Below, piece by piece: positions 46,581-57,100 of a DNA stretch of 64,000 bases (within the stretch, counting starts at the first letter, position 1; each line of letters starts with the position of its first letter). The notes under the pieces were generated by a model that was not told the origin of the DNA, did no database searches, and saw only the letters and a program-made list of their open reading frames with translations. Location: positions 12,037,501-12,101,500 of the forward strand of contig NC_088310.1 in assembly GCF_910592395.1 (NCBI RefSeq). The letters run 5' to 3'. Both the position numbers and the translations under genes were made by a program. This stretch comes from Lineus longissimus (taxonomy: Eukaryota; Nemertea; Pilidiophora; Heteronemertea; Lineidae).

Positions 46581-49500
46581 TTATAAAAGCAATAATATAA
46601 TATTGATGTGAAACAAAAAGGCCCTGATTGAAGTTGATTCTACTTTGTTGATTTTGATGATTGTCTCTTTCTTGTTCAGCTCGATGGATGTCTCAAGGTG
46701 TCTTTCTTTTGTCATGATCAGAAGTTTGTCCAGTGGTGTCTGTGCTCCCCATCCTCTTGATGCCAATCTATTGAATTCCTTATGGATGGCCTCACCCCCT
46801 TGTTCGTCAAGGAGGGCCAGCCCGAATCTCCATTTCCGGATGAAAGGCACTACATGATCTTCTAATATGTGCATTTTTGGAATTATTCGTACGTGTTCGA
46901 AGTGCGTTCGGAAGAAATCCATATAAGCATCAATGCTAACCGCTATGTCCTGAATCTGATCCTCTTCGATGTAGTTGCTGTGTGAGATGTTTGAGTGAAC
47001 CAATGAAAATAATCTGTTGAGCTCTGTGTACTTGTTTTTCAGTTGTTGTCCTCGAAGAATAATCTCGGGGGAATCTACCAGTCGTTTTATCCTGTTTGCT
47101 GTTGATTGTAGCAGATCTGTGTAGACATCTTCCTGAAAATGAACTCATACTTTTGTAATCAATGTTATTATAAATTATCAGGAATCGAGTGTCATGATTT
47201 TTTATGAAAAGCAAGCATACCTTCAAGTATTTATGGCAGTGATTTCCAACCATGGTCCCACCAAAGTATTGCTTGCAACGGATGTGGTGTTTTTCCGGTA
47301 TGTCCTCAAGGTGTTTTGTCACTGGTCCTTCACCTGGGAAAAGGCTGGTCTCACGCTTAAGCTTCTTCTTTTCCATTTCTTGAAATGGTATTAGGTGATG
47401 ATATAGACAGGGTTACAACATGAGAAAGGGTGGAGAGAAGACATATCAGATGGTAATTTTACGGTTATACTTACAAGGGATTTAACTTTCTTTTCCATAA
47501 TGGTTTTCTGCTTTGGGGTTAGGTTCTTCTTACTATCCAATTCCTCTCTAAGATCTGTGATGTCATCGTGTAAAGAATGGATTGTTCTTAAGTTGATGAG
47601 GTACTTTCCATACACGGAAGTGTTCTCGGGATCAGCCAATGGACAGTTCATGAGAGAAATAGTCAAATCGATATTGTGACACTCTGTCTTCAAGAGTTCA
47701 TGATGCTTATTCACAATTCCAAGGAGTATATGGAGATTTGGAGGGCATATCTGAAAAAATAAACCTGGGTCATCACGAAGTCACATGATACAGTTTCACA
47801 GAATGGTTGGAAGAGAAAATATATCAATACTAAAGATTATTTGTACATGCGTGGCTTATTTCAATGTTTAAGGTCGGCGAATTGATTACATTGTAGAAAC
47901 GGTTCGTATTCTTCTTTTTCCCTTCCCATTCATTTAGAAATCGTTGGTGCGTCATATTCAGTGTCTGGAGGTTACGTTTTCTCTTTCGACCCCTCGCCTC
48001 TCTAGATACTTCCATATCATCCTTTGAAATAAGGCACCAAAGACAAGGAAACGTTCCTGCAGCACCGGATAGGCCGTAGATATTGCAGAGGTAGTCATAA
48101 TCGCCAAATTGGAATAACCGCATGGTCTTGCCTCTGAAAAATGATGAGAAAGATTATAAATGATAAGCTCTGCATAAAGTTTGGAAACAAACACAGACAT
48201 TACAAAAGGAAGTTCTGCTCGCAGTGGCACAGTAGTCGGCTTACCTCCATCTCATTAGTTTCAACTCCTCAATCTCTTCAGCCAAGTTTTTCAAACCTCT
48301 CTCTAGGTTCTCTCGATAGTCCTTGGCTCCAAATATGCAGACAATCGCTGTGTTGGCGGACGAATTCGGTTCATTGGTGTTTACGATCTGAAGCCCTTGT
48401 GTAAATGTATTCGTTCCAAACAGAACATTCCCTCCATGGTCCCCACCAAGCTTGATCCACACCTCATCCTTTGGGAGTTTATCATCATGCCAATGAAGGG
48501 CCTTTGGAATGCTGTAAAAACATAATGTACCATAAGATGTAGCCTACTGGACACAAAACAATGCAGTATACGTAATCAATATTTATGCATTTAGTAGCAT
48601 CAACTTAATAATAGATATTTACCCATCCAAGACATTAAGGCGATCAATCACATTGCTCTGAAGGTCTGGTATGAAGACAATTGGTGCCTGCACATCAATT
48701 AGAATCTTTGGTGCTGCAGCTGCATTCTTGGATTTGGGGGGTCGGGCCTTCAAGGTCATCATTTCTCCCCTAAGATAGCCGCCAAGAGCCTTTGCTCGTT
48801 CTTCACGAATTTTCTCATTCCTTTCAAACCTACAACCAACATCTGTGAACATCCTGCAAAATGAACCAGGTATATATGAAATAGTTTTAACTTTGGCCGA
48901 TTAATTTATATGAAATGTGAATCTAAGAAAAAAGGTCTTAGAAGGGAGGTTACGGTAATTACCTCTTCTGTATATCAAGCTGCACCCAAGATAGCCGCAT
49001 TCTCGTTTTTATCTTGAGTGACAGTTGACGACTGATTTTGAGCCTTGATCTTACTCCTGCTCCTGCACATATCTTCTCTCTCTCTTTCCTGTCACATCGT
49101 TTGAGTTCCTTCGTTAGTTGCGTACTTGTTGATGCTCTTGTGGACCCGAACATACATCTTTTTAAATGTTCTGTTGCCAAAGCTCTTTTCCATACTGTTG
49201 TTGCGCATGCCACTGTTGAAGAAACTCTTGCCTTGGGTACCACACATAACTTTACTGGCTATAAGTAAAACAGGCAATAAGCACACAGAATAGTGAACAA
49301 AACTACATGAAAAGTGAATGACAATAATAATGTTATGGGAAGTTAATTTAAAATTGGTTCCTACCCGTCCTCCTGTCTTGCATTCAATGTAAGATGCATC
49401 GCCAGATGTTTCAATTTTCCTCTTCACCATATTCGTTAAAACTTTATCCTCGTCTGGTTTAAGTGGTTCCGATAGAGATGCGAGTAATTTACTGGGTGTG

Positions 49501-50632
49501 GTTTGAATGCACATGTCAACCTTTGGTGGCTTTGCTGGAGTACTGGTACGAAATGTTTTTGACTGGTTGAGATCAGTGTTGAGAGACGTATCCATTAAAG
49601 TATCATCATCATCATTACCATCATCATCATCATCATTTTTGGCTTCATTGTCCACACTTTGGTCTTTACTAGTGTCACACGAATGCTTACCAAACACATT
49701 GGTATATGGACGTCGTTGCCCACAGTTTTTGCACTTTATTTTCTAACGCAGAAGTTGAGTAAAAAAATAGTGGGGGAGGTTTTGAGACTTCCCTGAACAA
49801 AACAGTTTCCTGGCACACTGGACATTGAATCTCATCACTTTCTTGACTAATGAAAAGAGACGACAGACACGTAGAACAATAACAATGGTGGCACTTTGTA
49901 ACAACAGTGTAGGTTGAAAATATGTACAATGTATATCTTTACATATTGGACAGGTGTACATTTCCTGGGAATCATCTAATTCAGAATTTTCTGGTGCCAT
50001 AATCCTATCACTGTCCCAGAAATTTTCAAATATGTCCGAATCACGATTATTAAAAGGAAGTTGTCGTAGCCAACCACCTTTGGCCTGTCTCCTGTACTTA
50101 GGGTTTGTCATCTGGTTAAAGTGGTGGCAAACATTGCAATACTTGACTTGCCAAACTCAGCTCGGCGCCGAACTGCAGCGCCGCTCGCGGACAAAGATAG
50201 AACAACTCGACATTTTTTTCACCGGTTTTCTCGCTGCGCATGCGTACCAGCGGAAATCAACATGCTGCGCGCTGGTACGCATGCGCAGCAAGAAAACCGG
50301 TGAAAAAAATGTCGAGTTGTTCTATCTTTGTCCGCGAGTGGCACTGCAGTTCGGCGTCGAGCTGAGTTTGGCAAGTCAAGTATATCATCACGTTTCGAAT
50401 CTCTTACAATTTTGTTAACACATTTTCTGCATATGAAGGGAAAATGGGTATCAGGGGAGTCAAGGGTAATATCAATATCATAGAATTCAATTATGTCGGA
50501 CTTTCTCAAGGTGCATGTCACTGGCTTACGATCTTTTCGTTCCTTTTTACTCTGAACAAGTTCACAACAAATACGGCATAACTTTTGAATATAATTATGG
50601 TGAACCCTAAGGGCCTCAGTTGGCCCCTCCAT
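46581..50632 (-). pseudogene. RAG1-N-terminus-like, RING-containing transposase-like gene (about 8 exons, frameshifted)
   Basis: Exons: 50632-49365 (split by the MITE 50142-50380), 49258-48963, 48853-48623, 48511-48245, 48133 to about 47890, 47750-47475, 47378-47221 and 47132-46581. The N-terminus (LCRICCELV, then FYDIDITLDSPDTHFPFICR, then KC) matches the zinc-binding N-terminal region of RAG1. A RING follows (MYTCPICKD, KCHHCYCSTCL, IQCPVCQE), then a KCKNCGQRRP finger and GGR-PVKLCVVPKAR across an intron, recalling RAG1's GGRP block. The core has VWIKLGGDHGGNVLFGT, FGAKDYRENLERGLKNLAEE, PCLWCLISK, YFGGTMVGNHCHKYLK, KMHILEDHVVPF and LLDEQGGEAIHKEFNRL, comparable to the D-D-CxxC-HxxxxH-E order of RAG1/Transib cores. 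At least three one-base shifts (near 50140, 49935, 49745) break the first exon, and exons 6 and 7 do not join in phase. Either an N-RAG-TP-like element or a wider RAG1-related family; the catalytic homology is less certain than the N-terminal one. Confidence 0.55.
50142..50380. mobile_element. MITE (CTTGACTTGCC family), copy 2, inside a coding exon
   Basis: Almost entirely two inverted arms of about 115 bp (CTTGACTTGCCAAACTCAG to GCATGCGTACCAGCG) meeting at a tiny loop. TA duplicated at 50140-50141 and 50381-50382. It interrupts the first exon of the RAG1-N-like gene just after its second CxxC. Arms match those of 13361-13780 except for an extra CTCGGCGCCGAACTG. Confidence 0.85.
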
Positions 50633-51445
50633 ACCTTTTATAGTATCCTAAAGGGATCTGAATAAATCCAGCAAACTAAATATCAGAAATCCATTTGAAA
50701 TTCCATTCAGAAAATAAAAGAATGCAGATAATTCACAAAAAAGGGTTAACGGCACACCTTCGTGGACACGTGGTTTTTGTCAGGCCATAGATCCTTCCGG
50801 TGAAAATCTCACTTCTTCCACTGAGGATAGTATCCCAACTATCACTAACACTAAATATTTTAAAGGCGCAATTGACAGTAGCGGCTACTGGCAACCTGGG
50901 TGATGCATTAGTCTGATAGTGGGCATTATCAGCGGTGGCCTGATTGGCTGTTCCTGCTTGATGTGCAGCTGACATATTTACAGGTGACATCACTCCCGGG
51001 AAATTGGCACATGGTTTCTTGTCTTATATTGGGCTTCATATACAATATGATGTGGGGTTTTGTTTTAAGATGTGGGGTTGTGTTTTATGAATTAAATAGC
51101 CATTAGGTCATGAACTTGAGCATCCTTTCTTAGAGACGGAAAGGCCAAAGTAAACTCACAGTTTTGTGTCTTAGTCAACAATAATACTTGTTCCAAGACA
51201 TACTACATTTTGTTTTGTTTTGTATGGTTTAGAAACAGAGAAATACCTTGGTAATATTTCTGAAGTTAGTTGCTATGCGCATCTTGGTGCAAAGTTACAG
51301 GGTGACTGACTCTTAGTCTTGGTACAAGATAACATTTGGTGATGATCTAGGTGGAAAAGACCATTAAAGCGAGAAGGGGAGGTTAGGTTATAGTATCCCC
51401 AAATCTTTGTTACTTTCATTAAATGAGAAGAAGGACATTGACAAC
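50633..51445. promoter_or_regulatory. Shared upstream region of two divergent genes
   Basis: About 0.8 kb between the start codons of the RAG1-N-like gene (left, minus) and the Kolobok-like ORF (right, plus). ACTATAAAAGG lies on the minus strand just before the ATG at 50632. An 86-codon minus-strand ORF (50733-50993) is present but has no recognised domain. The geometry suggests a bidirectional promoter, unproven. Confidence 0.35.
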
Positions 51446-53155
51446 ATGAGTTATACTGATGATAACAGAGATGATTTAGTTCGCTTTCGTGATGAAAATC
51501 GTCAGCTTCATGCTAGGAAACGAAAAAGGGGATCCATGAATGATTCTGAAAGAACCAAGCCCAAAAAGACCAATCTTTTGAAAAGTCAATTAACATTCTA
51601 TTGTTCAGACGAAAATGAAAAGGTTTCTTTCTTCAACAAAATGGTCAAGTTGAAGTCAAAGTTAGGGGGTGGAAAATGCTCAATGGTGTCGAATTACAAA
51701 TTTCTAAACCAAGTGATTGACTTTTACATCGAAAACAACAGCAAGGAGAGCAACAAAACTGCTGAGGATAAGTCTACTGTCCCCAATACCACACCAGCTT
51801 ACCAGCTCACAACAGACACGAAGGAACCACTGTTCATATGTGCAGGGACTTCAGTCAGAAATTTAATTGACAGGGTCCAGTCTCATGCAATAAATTGTGG
51901 GAGCAACTTGTTCACGAAGGATTTCCGACGGGATGGACATGTAGGATGTATCAACCTTTTATGCCAAGGAACAGAGAAACATGCTATTCATTGGACTTCA
52001 TCTCCCCACATCAAGATAGGTCAGTTTCTGGTGAATGCAAGAGTGGCTCATGGGTTTTTTACATCAGGGGCCCTGCCCGTTCAGTATGATAAAATTGTAG
52101 AAGGCAGTGATATTGGTGTACTCTCCACGGACAGACTAAACACGTTCATAGATTCCTTTGCTCCCATAGTACAACAACAGACAGATGAATCCAAGAAATA
52201 TGCAATAATGGAGGAAGTCGCCCTTTCAATGGCTAATGATGTTGACGAAATAGACATTCAGACAGATGTCAGGCATTGTTGGCGCAAGAATGCCCGTTTT
52301 AGTGATGTTGTCTGTTTGGGTGACCGATCCCACAAAGCCCTTCATGTTGCTACCCTTTCAAAAGCTGATGATCCTGTGACGCAGAGACATGAGACAATTG
52401 GGGTGAAAGAAATATACAGTTTTCTTGATGAACAACAAGTTCCAGTGCGTTATCACTGCCATGATAATGATCCTACAGTCACCAAATTTGTCAATGAACA
52501 TAGAAAGCCAACACGAAATGCTCAAGATATTTGGCATGCCACCAAGGGAGTAGCCAAAGCTGCAAAGAAAATCACAAAGGGTACGAAGAAAGACCAGGGC
52601 AAGGTGTGGCATCCTCAATTGGCAGATAAAGCGGCTTCTATCAAAACACACGTATACTGGTGTATAAAAAATTGCGATCGTAATGAACAGAAGTTGAAAG
52701 AAAATGTTGGAAATATTCTTGAACATTACAAGGGAAATCACAACAATTGTGACCATGCATCAAGGTGTAAGGATGAACACTATGAATCAACCAAAAAACA
52801 GATAACCGACCCTGTGGCAGAGAAAATTCTCTCTGATTTTCTCCGCAAACTAGATATCTATAAGAAACCAGAGAATTACGTTACAGCCATGGATACTCAT
52901 TATGTTGAATCATTCAACAATGCTTTGCTTCAGTTCCATGACAAAAGGATTGTGTTTGGGGAAACATCTTACAAGATGAGGACCAACCTTTCACTTATTG
53001 ATTGGAATTGGAATGTCGGCAGGGACCACACCTCAGTCAAGGTAACATTTGATGCAAAAGCACCGAGGCGACAAGTTGGAAAACCAGTCCTGGTGCAAAA
53101 GTCTTATGATTACCGTGATGTCATCTGGGACAGATGGATGAATACACCATATTAA
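51446..53155 (+). CDS. Kolobok-like DDE transposase
   Basis: Intronless; the frame is open from 51407, with the first ATG at 51446 (MSYTDDNRDDLV). The N-terminus is basic (RKRKRGSM). The core shows EIDIQTDVRHCWRKNARFSD (candidate first D), KADDPVTQRHETIGVKEIYS, VRYHCHDNDPTVTKFVNEH (second D), then DIWHATKGVAKAAKK. A helical insert with NHNNCDHASRC (Cys/His cluster) follows, then DTHYVESFNNALLQFHDKR (candidate E) and RTNLSLIDWNWNVGR. The order of a His-Asp block, DIWH.AK, an H/C cluster and ESFNN...K resembles Kolobok-type transposases, though no THAP domain precedes it. The frame is intact. A second ORF on the same strand starts 70 bp after its stop, suggesting both belong to one element. Confidence 0.6.
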   Translation: MSYTDDNRDDLVRFRDENRQLHARKRKRGSMNDSERTKPKKTNLLKSQLTFYCSDENEKVSFFNKMVKLKSKLGGGKCSMVSNYKFLNQVIDFYIENNSKESNKTAEDKSTVPNTTPAYQLTTDTKEPLFICAGTSVRNLIDRVQSHAINCGSNLFTKDFRRDGHVGCINLLCQGTEKHAIHWTSSPHIKIGQFLVNARVAHGFFTSGALPVQYDKIVEGSDIGVLSTDRLNTFIDSFAPIVQQQTDESKKYAIMEEVALSMANDVDEIDIQTDVRHCWRKNARFSDVVCLGDRSHKALHVATLSKADDPVTQRHETIGVKEIYSFLDEQQVPVRYHCHDNDPTVTKFVNEHRKPTRNAQDIWHATKGVAKAAKKITKGTKKDQGKVWHPQLADKAASIKTHVYWCIKNCDRNEQKLKENVGNILEHYKGNHNNCDHASRCKDEHYESTKKQITDPVAEKILSDFLRKLDIYKKPENYVTAMDTHYVESFNNALLQFHDKRIVFGETSYKMRTNLSLIDWNWNVGRDHTSVKVTFDAKAPRRQVGKPVLVQKSYDYRDVIWDRWMNTPY

Positions 53156-53323
53156 CAAGTAGTACTCACCCCTCAATTTGGACTGCTCCAAGAAAATTGG
53201 CGGGTTTCACTTCATTAGGTAAAAAATGGCTGAACAAAGGCAACTGATTTCTCTTCTTCTGACTAATGAGCAAAGGGAGGCTATTCGTGGTTTCTTTAAT
53301 TTCTATGATTGGGACTATGTGGA

Positions 53324-53592
53324 TGTTCGGCCTATTGCGGGTTTATCATATATAGTCCACGTGGTCCAGAGTATAGTCCATGCAAGACATGCAGAGAGAT
53401 GTTACAACGACGATATACTTATGCTAACTAACTTTATTCATCACAGGCTTTACAGGTAGAAAAGTCCGAAAAGGGGAAGTAAACACGATTGGTTAAGAAA
53501 GTACCGGAAGGAGTCAATCCAAATATGGCCTGACAGGAGGCGGAGCTTATATGCTCAGTAATTAAGTGTATGATGGAAGGTGCGTCGGCACA
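53324..53592 (-). repeat. LTR of the BEL/Pao element (3' LTR in element orientation)
   Basis: 269 bp, TG...CA ends, identical by eye to 59792-60060. GTGGA precedes it (53319-53323). Confidence 0.95.
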
Positions 53593-53604
53593 TCCTCCCC
53601 AGGG
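53593..53604 (-). promoter_or_regulatory. Polypurine tract of the BEL/Pao element
   Basis: On the minus strand CCTGGGGAGGA directly precedes the 3' LTR (TGTGCCG...), the position of the plus-strand primer in LTR retrotransposons. Confidence 0.6.
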
Positions 53605-54167
53605 CAGGAAAATGTGTCTGGCATTGAAACCAAAATGACTTGTACGCTATCAAAGGGACCAATCCCTTGTAAAAACAAGCTGTCAAGGTAGCCACCTTTA
53701 CTTTAAAGTCCTAGAGTAAACAATCATAAACTAGAAAGATTACACCGTAGTTATGCCAAGATCAATTAACTTGAATTCTAAAGTGTCCTGTATTCAAACC
53801 GGATCTCTAAATTGCTCTGTGGAGATTGCGAAAACTACAAAGTATATATGAGACGTGCAGACTTGTACTAATTCGAAGTACAATGTATATGTAGTCAAAT
53901 TTCTAAAGTCCTATTTCAATCAGCTAAAGGCACAGAATATGGTGTGCATGAGACAGTTCGAATGACAATAATGAGTTTGTAGTATGATCTACTATAGAGT
54001 CCTATATAACGCACTAATATGAATTCTTGTGACGCGTTCACACGGATATTCATTACATTGTTATTACATGTATATTGTCCTATGGATCAGTTTTCTCGTT
54101 GTGCCACACCCTAAATAACATGTCCTGAACTGCCACTTCGTCACTCGTACTAAATAACACGTATCAT

Positions 54168-57100
54168 TTAATCGTCTTTGCCATTAAGTACGTTTGCCCA
54201 TTGCATTATCTTATTTCTGGCGTTCTTGCTAGCATTGCGTGTTGGTGGCCTGTTGTTTACAGGTGCCTGTTGCATTGTGTTTTGCTGGGCTTCATTGTGT
54301 TTCTCGTGAACCTGGGCAGCGATCGGCGCAGTTTCAGCGGCAGTGACTTCAAGAGGATAAAGGCGCGCTATTGGGCGGTTAGTCACTCCCGATGATGTTT
54401 TTATTTGTGCGGCACGTGCGATACCATCTTGACCATAGATCAGGCGTTCAATTTTAGCGATCTTCCAATTGACCCTTTTGGTTTCATCACTGTGGACTAG
54501 GACGATTTCACCAACTTTTACGCGGGTTTCGCGATGACCGCGCTTCGATCGAATATGTCTCTCCCTTAACGAAGGGATATATTCCGATGACCACTGTTGC
54601 CAAAAGTGATCAATCAGTACCGCCAGTCGTTTAGCGCGTTTGTTAAGACTATCTCCAAAGTTCGGATCAGCAAGTTCATCCAAGTCGGTAGCTTCGTACG
54701 GAAGTCCTGTTATCTGTCTCCCGTGGAGAAGGTGTGCTGGCGTCAGAGGGGCAGTGATGTCCATGTCACCAATGTACGTGAGGGGTCGGTCATTTAGTAT
54801 GCCTTCTACTTGGGTGACAAGGGTTGTCAGTTCATCCAGTGTTACTCGCGCTCTTCTTAGAGTTTTAATGATGGCCATCTTCGTCATTCCAATCATGCGC
54901 TCAAAGAACCCTCCCCACCACGGCGCGCGTTTGGGGTTGAAGGTCCAAGTGCAGCGTTGGTCGGCCATGTGGGCCTGGATGTCCGGTGATTGCATTAGCT
55001 GCTTAATCTCATTGGCGGCGGCGATGAAAGTTGTGCCATTGTCAGAAATCATTTGTGAAGGAGTGGAGCGGCGGGCGCAGAATCGTCGAAAGGCATTCAG
55101 AAAGGTCTGTGACGTCATATCGGGAACAACTTCAAGGTGCACCGCTCTTGTTATGGCACAGGTGAATAGGGCAATGTAGACTTTTGCCTCGGGACCACCC
55201 TCCTTGGGTCTGACATTTAGTGCACCGGTAAAGTCGCAACCGGAAACAGTAAAAGGGGGTGCTTGCTGGATGCGGCTGGCCTGAAGGGGCGGAGTTTCTG
55301 GTTTGCTATAGGGCTTTCCCATAATCAGCTTGCAGGTGACGCATCGTCGGAGTTGTGAGTTGACGGCTTCCCGGATTCTCGGAATCCAAAATCGCTGGCG
55401 GAGCCATGCCACGGTAGATCGCATTCCCGAGTGTAATTGGGCGGCATGGGCCCTGCCTATGAGAAGGTCGGTGAATGGATGCTTCCGTGGTACCAGATAC
55501 GGGAACTTGGTGTCGAGGTTGATTCTGGCATTGTTGAGTCGGCCATCTAGTCGAATCAGGCCTGACTCATCGAGGTATAGGCGAAGTTGATTGACAAGTG
55601 TTTTGCTGCGACCAGCTAGGGGTCCTGTGGCGGTCTTTCCTTTGAGGATTTCTATCTCATTGTGATAGCAGTCCGTTTGTATGGCTTTAATCCACAGTGT
55701 CTCAGCGGCAGAAGTTTCCTGTGCAGTGGCTTGGATCAGGGTCTTGAGATTGGTCTTATCCTTTGTTATCCAGACTTTGGCGATTTTCTGGACAAGTGCG
55801 GTGATTTTGAGAAGCTTGCGGTACGAACTGAAACGTGTGACGTCAATGACCTTGGCGATACCCGGGTGTTGCAGCGGTGTTGTAGCGGGGTGATGGGTCT
55901 GGTCTCTGACATCTGGGGCGTGGTCGCTAGTGTCGTCTCGTACCTGGTCTGGTACGTCATCAGTAGTGGCGGCTTGCTGTAAGAGTACATTATGAAGAAG
56001 TTGTGTTGGCGTGGGTGGGTACATCCCGGTACTCAACCAGCTGGGGCCTGTCCACCACAGTGGGGAGTCGCGCAGTTCCTGTGCAGTGATGCCTCGAGTT
56101 AGGAGGTCAGCGGGGTTATCTTTTGATTGCACATAGCGAAATTCACCTGGGAATTTCCTCAGCTCATTCACACGATTCTGAACAAACACAGGAAGTTTCT
56201 TATCGCTTGTAATCCAATGTAGGACGATCTGAGAATCGATCCAAATGACTTGTTTTTTGATTGGAATTAACCCTTGGAGTGCTTCTAGCGTATACTTGGC
56301 TAGTCTGTAGCCGGTGAGTGCTGCAATTAATTCCATGCGAGGAATGGTAGTGGCTTTTAGCGGTTTGACTCTGGTTTTGGCTATGAGGAGAGATGCCTGG
56401 GTTCCACTCTTTAGGTAGATGGCGCATCCGTAGGCTGCTGGGGATGCATCGCTAAATGCATGTAGTTCACAATTTTGCGGGTCAATGTTGTCCAATATTT
56501 TCCGAGGGACAGTGATGTTCATGGCTTCTTCCAATTCGATGGTGATTTTGCGCCACCTTTCAGACAGTTCTGTTGTAAGGGGTTCGTCCCAGTGTAGTCC
56601 GTGTTGCCATAGTTCTTGCAGGAAGGCCTTGGCTTTAATGTGCGTGGGGGCAATATATCCGAGTGGGTCGAAAATGCTAGAGCTGTGACTTATGACTGCG
56701 CGTTTGGTCAGAAGAATATCTGGGGATGGAGCAGCTTTCTTTGCATATGATAGTTGGTCACTACCGGTGTCCCATTTCATGCCTAGGACACTGACGTTCG
56801 TCTTTGTTTCGTTGATGTCATCAGCCTGAGCTTGGTCGCGTACTGTAGCATCATTTGAGGTCCATGCGCGGAGTTTGAAGCCACAGTCACTCATTATGGC
56901 GTTTGCGGTGTTGTAATATTCCATGGCGGTGTCTGTAGTGGCGACACCTGTCACCACGTTGTCAACGTATATGTTGTTCTTGACGTCTGCTGCGATACGG
57001 GATGAGGTTGCGGCGTCAAGGTGGGTGTGCAGTACGGCTTGCAGAATGAACGGCGATGACACTGTTCCAAATAAGACCGCTTCAAACTGGTACGTGTGGA

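Noticed and set aside
50733-50993. 86-codon minus-strand ORF upstream of the RAG1-N-like gene as its first exon
   Set aside because: No domain, and no donor that would join the next exon in phase; the ATG at 50632 is sufficient.
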